DNA of 64,000 nt from an uncultured Bacteroidia bacterium (GCA_938086785.1 CALKCM010000014.1:1-64000); one strand, 5' to 3'; shown: positions 40,606 to 50,668, counted from the first letter of the stretch. Notes: a model not told the origin generated them from the sequence alone. A program made the numbers and translations.

Positions 40606-41292
40606 GTGTTACACATTTCTGATTTAGAGATTTCCTTTGGGGAACAGACTCTTTTGAAAAAAGGAGAACTGCGCTTGGATAAAGCGGAGTTGATTGTACT
40701 TGCTGGAAAAAATGGAGCAGGTAAATCGACCCTTCTAAAAATGATTTGTGGCCTCTTGCCTTTGCAAAAAGGGTCGGTTAAGCTTGTTGGGAGGGAATTA
40801 CATATAGACTCACCCATGCATGAGCTGGTTTCTTTTATGCCTAGCATGCCTCCTCAGCAGTGCTATTTAAGGGTGGATGAACTGGTTAAGACCAGCCATG
40901 TAAAAGGAAATGCTATTTTTGGTAAACGAGGCGTAGATACCGATACATATTTGCGAAAAGTGGGCATGATTTCCTTTGCGCAACGAGTATTTAACTCATT
41001 AAGCGATGGGGAGAAGCAGAAAGTAATGATTGCAAGAGCTCTGGCCCAAGAAACCCCCATTATTTTATTGGATGAGCCTCTGGCATTTCTAGACTATCCC
41101 TCAAAAATAGAATTATTAGATGTGTTAAAGCAGGTAAGTGCAAATGAGCAGAAACTTATTGTTTACAGCAGTCACGATTTGGAACTTAGCATGAAACGAT
41201 CGGATGGGATGATCTTATTGGATGGGGGAGTGTTAAAAATGCTTCATTCTGAAATGCTAAAAGAAAGCAATCCCTCAAATTTATTCCAATAA
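40606..41292 (+). CDS. ABC transporter ATP-binding protein (iron/cobalamin-type), orphan
   Basis: A 228-residue ATPase: Walker A 'GKNGAGKSTLLKM', Q-loop 'SFMPSMPPQQCYLRVDE', signature 'LSDGEKQKVMIARAL', Walker B 'PIILLDEPLAFLDYP' and the switch His in 'IVYSSHDLEL'. The ordering and 'SDGEKQKV' resemble FecE/BtuD/HmuV-type ATPases for iron-siderophore, haem or vitamin B12 uptake. No permease or binding protein is next to it in the window. GTG start; a CATTTTTG sequence ends 5 bases before it. A bidirectional terminator follows. Confidence 0.85.
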   Translation: MLHISDLEISFGEQTLLKKGELRLDKAELIVLAGKNGAGKSTLLKMICGLLPLQKGSVKLVGRELHIDSPMHELVSFMPSMPPQQCYLRVDELVKTSHVKGNAIFGKRGVDTDTYLRKVGMISFAQRVFNSLSDGEKQKVMIARALAQETPIILLDEPLAFLDYPSKIELLDVLKQVSANEQKLIVYSSHDLELSMKRSDGMILLDGGVLKMLHSEMLKESNPSNLFQ

Positions 41293-41317
41293 AAAAGGCT
41301 GCTCTTTCGAACAGCCT
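41291..41317 (-). terminator. Terminator between convergent genes
   Basis: Stem AGGCTG/CAGCCT. On the minus strand it is followed by a T run; on the plus strand by CTCTTT. It probably serves both the ABC and the esterase-like gene. Confidence 0.7.
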
Positions 41318-41341
41318 CTTTAGGATCATTTAATTTTTTAA

Positions 41342-42853
41342 TTAGTCTACAATAACCTTCTTGGTTGCAGTTCCATTATCGAACTGAATGTTTAAGAAGT
41401 AAACACCCGCTGGAATATTTAATGGAATGCTTAAGAAGCTTTTAGACGTTGGAGTTCTCAATACCTCACGGCCATTAATATCTCTTAACACCACTTCTTG
41501 CATGGCATTCGTAGTATTCATATTTCTAACAGTAATGTTGTTAGAAGCAGGAACAGGATATACAGAAACGTCGTCAGATAAATCCAATGTTTTAAGACCT
41601 ACACTAGCTGTTAAACCTAGACTTACCGCAATTCTTGGGGCAATGTATCCTTGCAATGTATCTATGTATGCTAAGGCTCTTGTTTTGCTCATGAATGGAT
41701 TGCTTAAAGAACTGTTTCCGTTAATGGTAGTAATATCTTTTTGAGTGAAACGAGGACTAAACGTAAGTACCTGGCGGATGCGAACGCTATCCCACCATTC
41801 CCAAGGGCCACTTCCATTAGCAACTCCATCAATTGGGAACAAGCCTTCAAGACCGTCATTCAATTGATTTGCTCGGAATGTATAGCGATCGTATACTTTT
41901 CCTTTATATGGAGCGTTATTTCCCAACGCATTTTCTTTTTCCATGATAGAATATCCACCACTTACTTCAACCACATTTAAGGGAGTTCCAGGTACTTTAA
42001 CTACACCTGTCTTGTAAGGAGCAAACGGATCATAAATTCCATGAACACAAATTAATGGTATTTCACCAGCATCCATCCATGAAGTATCTCCCATGGCTCC
42101 ACCAATATTAAAGGCAACCTGAGAATTACTTGTATGGCTAGACCAGTTAGATCGCGCATAAGGAGTGCTAGGAACAATTGGTAAACCCATTCGATCTCCC
42201 CAAATGGTATCATTTACCATGATTTTGTTATTATCAAAATCAAAGAACTTATCAATTTTTATTTCATCTTGATTGTCTAAAGATGCGTAAGCAGAAGTCA
42301 AATAACCTCCTGTTCCTTGACCGCCTACACAAATTTTAGTAGAGTCAATTTTCCACGTGTTTGAACCAGCTGCATCTCTTTTGAAGTAACGTACAGCGGC
42401 GCTCAAATCTTGAACTCCTTTGTAGGCTGCATTAATAATAGAGCTTTTTCTACCAGTCTCCGTTGTTGCGCCAGGATTCCATCCCGTACGGTAAGAGATT
42501 GAAGCAACTACATACCCTTTTTGTGCAAAACGCATGCACATTTCCACAGTTGCACTATCATCTTTTCCACCAGTAGCCAGTTGGTTAATGTAGCGAGGAA
42601 GAAAACTTCCTGTGTGGCAATAAATGATTAAGGGTTTTGCTGCGTCTGTATTTTCGCTGCTCACATACATATCCATGTATAATGAATCTAGGGTAGGAAC
42701 ACCGGTTAAAACACTGTATCCATCAGCATAAAAAATGTTGTTTGTTCGTGAAACAGATGCTCTTGTATGAACATCATTCACATACTTGGTGGTTTGCGAG
42801 AAACCTGCCGTGGCGGTAACCAATGCGGCGATAAGAAGTAACTTTTTCATCAT
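41342..42853 (-). CDS. Secreted alpha/beta-hydrolase-like protein with T9SS tail; atypical nucleophile motif
   Basis: A 503-residue protein. Signal peptide: about residues 1-20, ending 'AGFSQ'. An alpha/beta-hydrolase core follows: 'KPLIIYCHTGSFLPRY' (oxyanion HG-like), 'GYVVASISYRTGWNPGA', 'GVQDLSAAVRYFKRDA', then 'ICVGGQGTGGYLTSAYASL' where a carboxylesterase would have GxSAG. Here Gly stands at the nucleophile position, so it may be inactive or use another residue. Residues about 430-503 form a T9SS type A tail ('VSVYPVPASNNITV', 'AGVYFLNI'). The next gene upstream is the TonB receptor, 69 bases away on the same strand. Confidence 0.8.
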   Translation of the reverse strand: MMKKLLLIAALVTATAGFSQTTKYVNDVHTRASVSRTNNIFYADGYSVLTGVPTLDSLYMDMYVSSENTDAAKPLIIYCHTGSFLPRYINQLATGGKDDSATVEMCMRFAQKGYVVASISYRTGWNPGATTETGRKSSIINAAYKGVQDLSAAVRYFKRDAAGSNTWKIDSTKICVGGQGTGGYLTSAYASLDNQDEIKIDKFFDFDNNKIMVNDTIWGDRMGLPIVPSTPYARSNWSSHTSNSQVAFNIGGAMGDTSWMDAGEIPLICVHGIYDPFAPYKTGVVKVPGTPLNVVEVSGGYSIMEKENALGNNAPYKGKVYDRYTFRANQLNDGLEGLFPIDGVANGSGPWEWWDSVRIRQVLTFSPRFTQKDITTINGNSSLSNPFMSKTRALAYIDTLQGYIAPRIAVSLGLTASVGLKTLDLSDDVSVYPVPASNNITVRNMNTTNAMQEVVLRDINGREVLRTPTSKSFLSIPLNIPAGVYFLNIQFDNGTATKKVIVD

Positions 42854-42922
42854 ATTTTTTTCTTTTATTGATTTACGAATGTACGTGGTATTTGTCAAAA
42901 AACTGCAACTTTTGGCAATTCC

Positions 42923-45721
42923 TTACTTTGGTTCCCAGGTAAGGCTAATGTATGCCATCCTTCCAATATATGGTCCACCATACACTTGGAAGAATTTTTG
43001 ATTCATTAAATTGCTTGCTCCAATTTTAAGCGTGCTGTTCCATTTGCTTATTTCTTTCGATACTTGCGCATCAAGCATATGGTAGGTTGGTACCTGCCCA
43101 GTAAATTGCGGAGAGCCCTCAAAAAGAAAGCCTTTTACCCATTTCCAATTTACATTGAAACCCCAGTGCATAATCTTCATAGATCCCAATTCACTATTGA
43201 TATTCGATCCGTTTAACCCAATATTAAACTTGTGCGCAGGGGTGTTAAAAGCTGGAATAAGTGGATCAGAGCTTCCTGCTCTATTTAACTCGTTCCAGTT
43301 CCAATTCGTGCTGAACATATAATACTTCTTAAAGAAATAATTGATGCCAACGGAGGCTCCATAGGTATATACTACGTCTTTAGAGTTGGTTGCAATCCGA
43401 TACGCTTGAGCACTTTTTAGAAAATTAGTAGCGGAATCTATAGCTGCATCAACTACAATTTTGTATCCGATAAAATCGACATAACGGCTAAAGTATGCTC
43501 CGGCATCCAAGGTTAATCTATTCTTAAACAAGACCCCTTTGTAACTCATTTCAATGGTTTTTACTTTTTCTGGCCGTATTGCAGCCACACTAGTATTTCC
43601 TAAGGTGTCTCTGTTTCGTGTATCTAAGTAATTAATGAAATCATTCACTTCATAGACATTATCCACTCCGTTTAAATTTCCTAATAAAATAGCCCTACCC
43701 ACATTGTAATAGAGGTATTGGTCTTGTAATGTAGGATTTCGCACTGCTGAGCTCATGCTCGCTCTCCAGGTATTGTTTTTTCTTTTGGCGTATACAAAAG
43801 AGGCGGCTGGACTAAATAGAAAACCAAAGTTCTGGTTCTTATCTACTCGTGCGGTTAAATCCACTTTAAGTTTTCGTTTCCAGAAACGTTTTTGCATTCC
43901 TCCGTATACACCTGCCTCCCAATTAGTGATGCGGGTTGATCCAGTATCTAAGAAGATGGTTCCTTTGGAATAGGGGGTGTAATATCTGCTACTAAAGCCT
44001 ACTTTGTATACTGTTTTTGGGCGGATAATGTTCTGCTCTCCTGCCAAATGATACATGGCACTTTGATCAAAGAAACGGCTTCCAGTGGCAACGCCATCTT
44101 GACTATAGCTATTTCTACTGGTTATATCATTTTTTAATGCCTCAAATTCGGGAGTACCTGGCTTATATCTCTGGTACATTGGATCCACTCTATTTAAGCC
44201 TTGATAATCCTTATTAGAGTTTGCGATGTCACGAGTTATGGCATGCCATGCCAATAAGCTATCTCTATTGGCGGTGAGGGCTGCGGCTTGTTTGGTATAC
44301 CAATCCTTGTCCGTTCGTGCGCTCGTAGTAGGATATCCCGGTAGCCTACGCACCTTTGAACTAAAGTTATTTTGCCAATAATTCCTGTAATCGGAGCCCC
44401 AAAAATCCTCTCTTTTAGCATGTTTTTGCATGAGAAAGGCTGTATACACCGCATCGTAGGTATTTCCGGCATCCTCGTTGGTGGCATAAAAGCGTAAAAA
44501 TGATTTTTTACCTTTCAGTTCCAAGCGGTTTTGAAAAAACAAAATATTATTTAGGCTAAATCTATTTTCTCCTTGGTATACTGTATTTCCTGTACCAAAG
44601 TTAAACCCATACTCAAGGTCTAATTTGGGTGTAATTTTATAGGCCAAAACAGCTGAGGTTTTAAGGTTTCTTGTATTGTAATTAACCAGATCTTTTTCCC
44701 AGTACCCATCTCTGTAGTAAGCGCCCAAACCGGGTTGCGTGACTTTTGCATTGTTTGTTACTTGGTCGTTGCTTGCAGTTCCAAATACTTCATCGCCATA
44801 CCGGTTTACTGCGTCATAACCACCGAGATTGTATTGATCGGCAACACTTTCTTGGGTTGGATCTGCATTATTGGCTTCCCAGTCGTATGCACGCATGTAA
44901 CTCAGGTTTAATTTAAAGGCAAAGACATCCTTCCCTTTTTTGTTTTTGTATGAATTGGCATAGCGCAACATGATTTGACCTAAAGAGCGTTCTCCCATTT
45001 TTATTTGTGCTGAAAAGCCTTTGTGTTTCCATGGGCTCTTGGTTAACATATTCACAACACCATTAAATGCGTTCGGGCCATAATATGCGCTGCTGGCACC
45101 TACAATAATATCTGCAGTTTGAATATCGAGTTCGCTGGCTCCTAAAAAATTTCCAAGGGAAAAGTTTAGACCTGGAGACATATTATCAACCCCATCAATA
45201 AGCTGTAAGCTCCTTACAGGACTGGTACTGTTAAACCCGCGTGTATTAATGACCTTAAAACCCATGCTGGCAGAGGTCACATCCACCCCTCTTAGGTTAC
45301 CCAAGCCTTCGTAAAAATCGCTGGATGCGGATTCTTTAATATCTCTAGCGGTCATGCGCTCCATCGTTACAGGGCTTTCTCGCAATTTTTCTTTTTGCCG
45401 ATGATGCGTAATCACTACCGTTTTCATGGTTTCTTTGGTAGCATTTGACTTTATGAGCCATGGATTGCTTCCATCGTAAACCACTGTATCTTTAATAACA
45501 GCAGCTCCAGAAATTTCTACGAGATCTCCTTTGGAAAGGAGGTTTAAGGTGAAATCCCCTTTCGCATTGGTAAGAGTGCTTTCGTCGGTTCGAATAACGA
45601 ATAGCTGAACTGACCCTATTGGATTGTTGTTTTGTACATTTAAAAGGGTACCTCTCGTTTGCTGTGAGAAAAGCATATTTGAGAGGGTTGAGAATGATAA
45701 TATGAGCAGTGTTCTAAGCAT
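42923..45721 (-). CDS. TonB-dependent outer-membrane receptor
   Basis: A 932-residue outer-membrane protein. ATG 45721 gives the signal 'TLLILSFSTLSNMLFSQQ'. Residues about 20-95 are a carboxypeptidase-regulatory-like domain ('TRGTLLNVQNNNPIG', 'LTNAKGDFTLNL'). A plug domain lies at about 110-225 ('VINTRGFNSTSPVRSLQLID', 'SAYYGPNAFNGVVNML'), and a 22-strand-type barrel extends to the terminal aromatic-rich strand 'RMAYISLTWEPK'. It imports a large ligand using TonB energy; the ligand is unknown. It has no SusD partner, so it is not a classical SusC. It may be linked to the esterase-like gene downstream. Confidence 0.92.
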   Translation of the reverse strand: MLRTLLILSFSTLSNMLFSQQTRGTLLNVQNNNPIGSVQLFVIRTDESTLTNAKGDFTLNLLSKGDLVEISGAAVIKDTVVYDGSNPWLIKSNATKETMKTVVITHHRQKEKLRESPVTMERMTARDIKESASSDFYEGLGNLRGVDVTSASMGFKVINTRGFNSTSPVRSLQLIDGVDNMSPGLNFSLGNFLGASELDIQTADIIVGASSAYYGPNAFNGVVNMLTKSPWKHKGFSAQIKMGERSLGQIMLRYANSYKNKKGKDVFAFKLNLSYMRAYDWEANNADPTQESVADQYNLGGYDAVNRYGDEVFGTASNDQVTNNAKVTQPGLGAYYRDGYWEKDLVNYNTRNLKTSAVLAYKITPKLDLEYGFNFGTGNTVYQGENRFSLNNILFFQNRLELKGKKSFLRFYATNEDAGNTYDAVYTAFLMQKHAKREDFWGSDYRNYWQNNFSSKVRRLPGYPTTSARTDKDWYTKQAAALTANRDSLLAWHAITRDIANSNKDYQGLNRVDPMYQRYKPGTPEFEALKNDITSRNSYSQDGVATGSRFFDQSAMYHLAGEQNIIRPKTVYKVGFSSRYYTPYSKGTIFLDTGSTRITNWEAGVYGGMQKRFWKRKLKVDLTARVDKNQNFGFLFSPAASFVYAKRKNNTWRASMSSAVRNPTLQDQYLYYNVGRAILLGNLNGVDNVYEVNDFINYLDTRNRDTLGNTSVAAIRPEKVKTIEMSYKGVLFKNRLTLDAGAYFSRYVDFIGYKIVVDAAIDSATNFLKSAQAYRIATNSKDVVYTYGASVGINYFFKKYYMFSTNWNWNELNRAGSSDPLIPAFNTPAHKFNIGLNGSNINSELGSMKIMHWGFNVNWKWVKGFLFEGSPQFTGQVPTYHMLDAQVSKEISKWNSTLKIGASNLMNQKFFQVYGGPYIGRMAYISLTWEPK

Positions 45722-45810
45722 AAAACAAGGGTGCAAGATAACGTAAGACCATACAAATCACAAAACTAAGCTGCGTATTAAATGGCGTATGCGCAATTCT
45801 AATAAACACA

Positions 45811-45839
45811 AAAGGCCATCTTCAATAGAAGGTGGCCTT
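45811..45839 (-). terminator. Rho-independent terminator of sod
   Basis: Twelve-pair stem AAGGCCACCTTC/GAAGATGGCCTT with one mismatch, then TTTTG, on the minus strand after the superoxide dismutase gene. Confidence 0.75.
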
Positions 45840-45859
45840 AATAATTTTAAATATAGTCT

Positions 45860-46459
45860 CTAAACTGCAGCAGCAAATAATTCGCTAACCTTGGTCCAAT
45901 TAATTACATTCCAAAATGCAGAAACATAATCAGGGCGACGGTTTTGGTAGTTTAAATAGTAGGCATGTTCCCAGACATCTAAGCCTAAAATTGGAGTTCC
46001 TTTGACATCCGCAACATCCATAAGTGGATTGTCTTGGTTTGGAGTGCTACATACAACGAGATTTCCGTCATGCACAACCAACCATGCCCAACCGCTTCCA
46101 AATCGGGTTCCGGCCGCTGCGGAAAATTGCGTTTTCAATTCCTCCATTGATCCAAAGGCGCTTGCAATAGCCGCATTCAATTCTGGACTCATCGCTCCAC
46201 CTTCGGGCGACATGACTTCCCAAAAAAGACTGTGGTTAAAATGACCGCCTCCATTATTTCTAACGGCTGCTCCGTGCTTGCCAGCATCGGCACATAATTC
46301 TTCGATGGATTTATTGGCTAAATTGGTTCCTTCAATGGCAGCATTTAATTTGCTTACATAGCCATTGTGGTGCTTCCCGTGGTGAATTTCCATGGTTTTT
46401 GCGTCGATGTGAGGCTCAAGAGCTGAGTGATCGTATGGTAAATTTGGTAATTTGAACAT
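45860..46459 (-). CDS. Superoxide dismutase, Fe/Mn family
   Basis: A 199-residue enzyme that converts superoxide to O2 and H2O2. Opening '[19 protein letters not shown]', then '[16 protein letters not shown]' (first His ligand), '[12 protein letters not shown]' (second His), '[10 protein letters not shown]', and '[19 protein letters not shown]' (Asp and His ligands). All four metal ligands are present. Fe versus Mn preference cannot be told safely. A TAGTTTTG box lies 22 bases upstream. Probably cytoplasmic, no signal peptide. Confidence 0.96.
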   Translation of the reverse strand: MFKLPNLPYDHSALEPHIDAKTMEIHHGKHHNGYVSKLNAAIEGTNLANKSIEELCADAGKHGAAVRNNGGGHFNHSLFWEVMSPEGGAMSPELNAAIASAFGSMEELKTQFSAAAGTRFGSGWAWLVVHDGNLVVCSTPNQDNPLMDVADVKGTPILGLDVWEHAYYLNYQNRRPDYVSAFWNVINWTKVSELFAAAV

Positions 46460-46519
46460 AATTTTTTTCTATTTAGTACAACAAAACTAACTTGTTTAGG
46501 TTTGATTTGCCAAAAGATT

Positions 46520-47119
46520 GTGGAATTGCTTTTTAAGGTATTTACGGATTGGTTTGAATTAGCCGGATCTCTATTTGGTGTTGCCTGTGTTTATATGGCG
46601 ATGCGAAACCATATTATTAACTGGCCCTTGGCTATTATTTCGTCCTTATTTTACCTGGTTTTCTTTTGGAATGGACGTTTATTTAGCGATGCTGGTTTGC
46701 AATTGGTTTTTGTAGGTACTTCTCTATTTGGGTGGATCAATTGGCGCAAGATGGATTCAGGGCATGCAAGTGATCGGCGTATTTCGCGTTTAACCCATCA
46801 AGAAATCACGCAGGCGGCAGTCATTACTTTAATGGCTTGGCGTGCTTGGTATTGGCTATTGCCCAAGCTTATGCCTCACTCGGAGGCTTTGTTGTTGGAT
46901 ACCTTAACCACTTGTATTAGCATATCGGCTGTGATTCTTCAGGCTAGGCGAAAGCTCGATTGTTGGGTTTGGTGGTTTATCGCCAATAGTATTTTTGTGC
47001 CCTTGTACATCTCAAGAGGGTATCATGCCACTGCAGGACTGTATTCCATTCTTTGGATACTATCGATCGTTGGCTTTATCGCTTGGCGTTCAGAAAGCAG
47101 AAATCAGGAGGCGGTATAA
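46520..47119 (+). CDS. pnuC: Nicotinamide riboside transporter PnuC
   Basis: A 199-residue membrane protein with about seven hydrophobic helices. PnuC features: 'FELAGSLFGVACVYMAMRNHIINWPLAI', 'YLVFFWNGRLFSDAGLQLVF', 'GTSLFGWINWRK' (WxxW-type motif) and 'VWWFIANSIFVPLY'. It imports nicotinamide riboside for NAD synthesis. GTG 46520 is chosen because a TAGGTTTG box (46497-46504) overlaps the earlier TTG at 46502. Its end overlaps the convergent AlbA_2 gene by 16 bases. No NadR or thiamine kinase gene adjoins it. Confidence 0.9.
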   Translation: MELLFKVFTDWFELAGSLFGVACVYMAMRNHIINWPLAIISSLFYLVFFWNGRLFSDAGLQLVFVGTSLFGWINWRKMDSGHASDRRISRLTHQEITQAAVITLMAWRAWYWLLPKLMPHSEALLLDTLTTCISISAVILQARRKLDCWVWWFIANSIFVPLYISRGYHATAGLYSILWILSIVGFIAWRSESRNQEAV

Positions 47120-47736
47120 AATTCAGCCTTTTCGGTAGTATGACTCCTAATCACTCCTGCACTCATGAGTTTTACAATGGTGCGTGAGGCTCTGCGATAG
47201 GAGATGTTTAATTTTTTACTCACTTGCTTTAAGGTTACCCGTTCGGTGGTGTTTAGTAGGGCTAAAATACCTTCTTCTACTTTGCCGTATTCTATTTTTA
47301 TGGGCTTGGATGAGTTTTGCTGATGCATAAAATCAACCGTTGTTTTACTGGCAAGTAGGCATGCATCATTTACCCGGACATATACCCACCATTTCTTATC
47401 AGAATCTTTGGAATAATAGGGTTTTTCATCGCCTCTTTCAATAATGCACTCGAGCACATATTTCCCTTCCACTACCCATTCCTTAATGCTAAAAAGGGGG
47501 GAGGGTTTGCAATAAAAATTGATGGCATGTTGCAGGACGTGTTTATCCTCCTCTGGACTTACTCCTGAGATGGTTCCATTGTCGCGAACCCCTACGAGCA
47601 ATGTACCTCCTTTGGTGTTGGCAAAGCTTACAATGGACTTGGCAATTTTGGTGTAATTATTTACGGTTTGCTTAAAATCTAAAGACACATCCTCGCCCCT
47701 TTTAATAAGAGATGATATGTGTTTTGGAATGTGCAT
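47104..47736 (-). CDS. AlbA_2 (Schlafen-type AAA_4) DNA-binding protein with C-terminal HTH
   Basis: A 210-residue protein. Residues about 10-130 match the AlbA_2/'ATP-binding region' domain found in Schlafen-like regulators: 'GEDVSLDFKQTVNNYTKIAK', 'FANTKGGTLLVGVRDNG', 'YCKPSPLF', 'KWWVYVRVNDACLLASK'. Residues about 140-205 form a winged-helix segment ('LALLNTTERVTLKQVSKKLN', 'YRRASRTIVKLMSAGVI'). Probably a DNA-binding regulator. It starts at ATG 47736, one base after the M16 peptidase stop, so the two are likely co-transcribed. Confidence 0.82.
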   Translation of the reverse strand: MHIPKHISSLIKRGEDVSLDFKQTVNNYTKIAKSIVSFANTKGGTLLVGVRDNGTISGVSPEEDKHVLQHAINFYCKPSPLFSIKEWVVEGKYVLECIIERGDEKPYYSKDSDKKWWVYVRVNDACLLASKTTVDFMHQQNSSKPIKIEYGKVEEGILALLNTTERVTLKQVSKKLNISYRRASRTIVKLMSAGVIRSHTTEKAEFYTAS

Positions 47737-47737
47737 T

Positions 47738-48973
47738 TTAACGTTTTGGCTTGTAAGTAAGGCAAGCAATTTTTTCTGGATTAAATAAGCTGGCCGCATG
47801 GTTCATTAAGTCCTCGGCGGTAATTTTATTTATTTGGTCCATGGCTGCTTCAAATGATAGTGCTTTCCCTTTTCTGAGGATGGCTTTTCCTAAATGGAGC
47901 ATTACATTACTATAACTCTCTTCAGCAATAACAGCTTGACCCATTAATTGGTTTTTTGCTTTACTTAATTGCAGTTTGCCTAGGGGTTTCGTTGCAAGTT
48001 TATGCAATTCTTGGCGAGTAATGGCTTCGCATCGTTTTAAGTTTTCCGAATCACAGCCGATGTATATGGTAAACAATCCGCAATCCGTATACATTTGATA
48101 GCCACTTTCGGTATGATAGGCAAGGCCATGTTTTTCTCGGATGGCTAGATTTAATTTAGAATTCATGGCCGGGCCACCTAAAATATTATTGAGTAAAAGG
48201 GTAATCCAGCGGTCCTTATCGGCATGACCCGGAGCAATGCAACCCAATACCATGTGCGCCTGGTGTATAGACATTTCCTTAACCACTCTAGAAACAATGG
48301 GTTGGGGTGAAACATCTGCATTCGTATTTTGATGCGTTCCTGTTGATGCGGATATTTCAGAGGCGAGGCCTTGTGCTTTTTTAAGGCTAATATTGCCTAC
48401 AATAGCCAATACAGAGTTATTTGTATGGTAAAATTTTTGATGAAAATTGCGCATTGATTCTTGTTCAATGGCAGAAACATCTGCTGGAGTTCCCAATATG
48501 TTATGGCCTAAGGAATGTTGCCCAAAAAATTGCTCTTGAAATTCATCCATGATGCTTTCTTCTGGGGAATCGAGATACATGTTAATTTCTTCGAGAATGA
48601 CTTTCTTTTCTTTCTGTAATTCGGCTTTGGGGAAAGTAGAATGGAAAACAATGTCTGAAAGAAGGTCTAAGGCTCGGCTAAAAAATTTTTTATGCAATGA
48701 GGTGTAAATGGCTGTATAATCTCTGGTAGTATATGCATTTAGTTCGCCACCTACATTTTCTAGGTAGGAGATAATTTGCCAAGTTTTTCTGGTTTCGGTC
48801 CCTTTAAAAACCATATGCTCCAGTGCATGAGCCATCCCTTTGAAAGGCTCGTCGTTTCGGCTTCCTGCATTAATGATATAACCACAATGCACCAAGCGCG
48901 TGGCTTTTATTTGTTTGTGAACAAGAGTAATACCATTGGGTAAAACTACTTTTGTGTAGTCTGGATCTTTCAA
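47738..48973 (-). CDS. M16 family zinc metallopeptidase
   Basis: A 411-residue protein of the pitrilysin/insulinase family. The inverted zinc motif HxxEH is present in 'GMAHALEHMVFKGTE', with the third ligand Glu in 'EEINMYLDSPEESI'. The C-terminal half has the inactive-like partner domain and 'AHMVLGCIAPGHADKDR'. Size and lack of a signal peptide fit the bacterial processing-protease-like PqqL/YmxG group. TTG start at 48973, with TACCTTTG ending 8 bases before it. Role probably general peptide degradation. Confidence 0.92.
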   Translation of the reverse strand: MKDPDYTKVVLPNGITLVHKQIKATRLVHCGYIINAGSRNDEPFKGMAHALEHMVFKGTETRKTWQIISYLENVGGELNAYTTRDYTAIYTSLHKKFFSRALDLLSDIVFHSTFPKAELQKEKKVILEEINMYLDSPEESIMDEFQEQFFGQHSLGHNILGTPADVSAIEQESMRNFHQKFYHTNNSVLAIVGNISLKKAQGLASEISASTGTHQNTNADVSPQPIVSRVVKEMSIHQAHMVLGCIAPGHADKDRWITLLLNNILGGPAMNSKLNLAIREKHGLAYHTESGYQMYTDCGLFTIYIGCDSENLKRCEAITRQELHKLATKPLGKLQLSKAKNQLMGQAVIAEESYSNVMLHLGKAILRKGKALSFEAAMDQINKITAEDLMNHAASLFNPEKIACLTYKPKR

Positions 48974-49153
48974 AAGGGTTGCAAAGGTAATTCTATTATT
49001 ACAACTCTACTCTTATATTAGGAAGAGTATCAATTCATTGAGTATAGGAGTGTTTTTTGCGATCTGCCGCTCTGTTTATGAAGAAACTATGGTAAGCTAA
49101 ATTATAGCTAGATATAGATAATTAAAATGCCTTAATTTTGCCGACGTACTAAA

Positions 49154-50668
49154 ATGAGTTTAGAATTAAACGAACAGCAGGTGCTTAGACGCCAAAAATT
49201 AGATGAGCTACGCGAATTAGGAATTGATCCTTTTCCGCCTCATTTATTTGATGTGACCCATTACTCAAAGGATATAAAAGCAAACTTTGATTCAAAACCA
49301 GAGAATTATACGAAGGTTAAATTGGCTGGACGTATGATGACTCAGCGGGTGATGGGGAAAGCAGCTTTTGCTGTTTTACAAGATTCTCATGGTAAAATTC
49401 AAATTTATGTAAATAGAGATGAGGTTTGTCCTGGAGAGGATAAAACCATGTACAATAGAGTGTTTAAAAAACTCTTAGATATTGGAGATATTATTGGAGT
49501 TGAAGGTCATGTGTTTACTACCCAGACGGGAGAGATTAGTGTGCATGTAACGAAATTAACAGTTTTATCAAAATGCATAAATCCGCTGCCTTTGCCTAAA
49601 GAAAAGGATGGTGTGGTATACGATGCGTTTACAGACCCTGAGGCACGAGCAAGAATGCGCTATGTGGATTTAGTGGTTAATCCAGAAAACAAGGAAACCT
49701 TTATTAAGCGAAGCCGAGTTATTCAAAGCTTGCGAAATACCTTTTTAGAGAAGGGGTATTTAGAAGTAGAAACGCCAATTTTACAGCCTGTACATGGTGG
49801 AGCTGCGGCGCGTCCATTTAAAACGCATCACAATGCATTGGATATGGAACTATATCTACGAATTGCCAATGAATTGTACCTCAAAAGATTAATTGTTGGT
49901 GGCTTTGATGGTGTTTTTGAGTTTGCTAAAAACTTTAGAAATGAGGGCATTGATCGAACGCACAATCCAGAATTTACAGGTCTGGAGATATACGTAGCCT
50001 ACACCGATTATAATTGGATGATGGATTTTACTGAGGAAATGCTTAGTAAATGCGCTATGGATGTGACGGGAGGATACGATGTGAATGTGGGAGAGAATGC
50101 AATCAGTTTTAAAGCTCCTTTTGCGCGTATGACGATGGCCGAGGCGATTGAAAAACATAGCGGCATTCAAATTGATGGAAAATCAGAAGAAGAGTTGGGT
50201 AGTTTAGCCAAAGAAAAAGGCTGTGAGATTACCAAAGAAATGGGTAAAGGAAAGATTATTGATGAGTTGTTTGGCACCTTTGCCGAAGAGCATATGATTC
50301 AACCCACCTTTATTACAGACTATCCTATAGAGATGAGTCCTTTAACCAAAAAGCATAGAGATAAAGAAGGATTGGTAGAGCGTTTTGAATTATTCGTCAA
50401 TGGAAAAGAAATTGCAAATGCGTATACTGAGCTGAACGATCCCATAGAGCAGAAGGAACGTTTTGAGGACCAATTAAAACTTGCGGCGCGAGGGGATACG
50501 GAAGCCATGGCTATGGATCACGATTTTGTAAGATCTTTAGAGTTTGCTATGCCACCAACCAGTGGTTTGGGTTTAGGAATTGATCGATTTACCATGATGC
50601 TAACCAACCAAGCAAGTATTCAAGAGGTGTTGTTCTTTCCTCAAATGAGAAGAGAGAACTTTGAGTAA
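49154..50668 (+). CDS. lysS: Lysyl-tRNA synthetase, class II
   Basis: A 504-residue enzyme charging tRNA-Lys. The N-terminal OB-fold anticodon domain is at about 55-155 ('VKLAGRMMTQRVMGKAAFAV'). The class II catalytic core follows: motif 1 near 'FLEKGYLEVETPILQPVHGGAA', motif 2 'FRNEGIDRTHNPEFTGLEIY', motif 3 'GLGLGIDRFTMMLT'. Complete and of normal length. A TAATTTTG box lies 13-14 bases before the ATG. Followed by a perfect-palindrome terminator. Confidence 0.97.
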   Translation: MSLELNEQQVLRRQKLDELRELGIDPFPPHLFDVTHYSKDIKANFDSKPENYTKVKLAGRMMTQRVMGKAAFAVLQDSHGKIQIYVNRDEVCPGEDKTMYNRVFKKLLDIGDIIGVEGHVFTTQTGEISVHVTKLTVLSKCINPLPLPKEKDGVVYDAFTDPEARARMRYVDLVVNPENKETFIKRSRVIQSLRNTFLEKGYLEVETPILQPVHGGAAARPFKTHHNALDMELYLRIANELYLKRLIVGGFDGVFEFAKNFRNEGIDRTHNPEFTGLEIYVAYTDYNWMMDFTEEMLSKCAMDVTGGYDVNVGENAISFKAPFARMTMAEAIEKHSGIQIDGKSEEELGSLAKEKGCEITKEMGKGKIIDELFGTFAEEHMIQPTFITDYPIEMSPLTKKHRDKEGLVERFELFVNGKEIANAYTELNDPIEQKERFEDQLKLAARGDTEAMAMDHDFVRSLEFAMPPTSGLGLGIDRFTMMLTNQASIQEVLFFPQMRRENFE

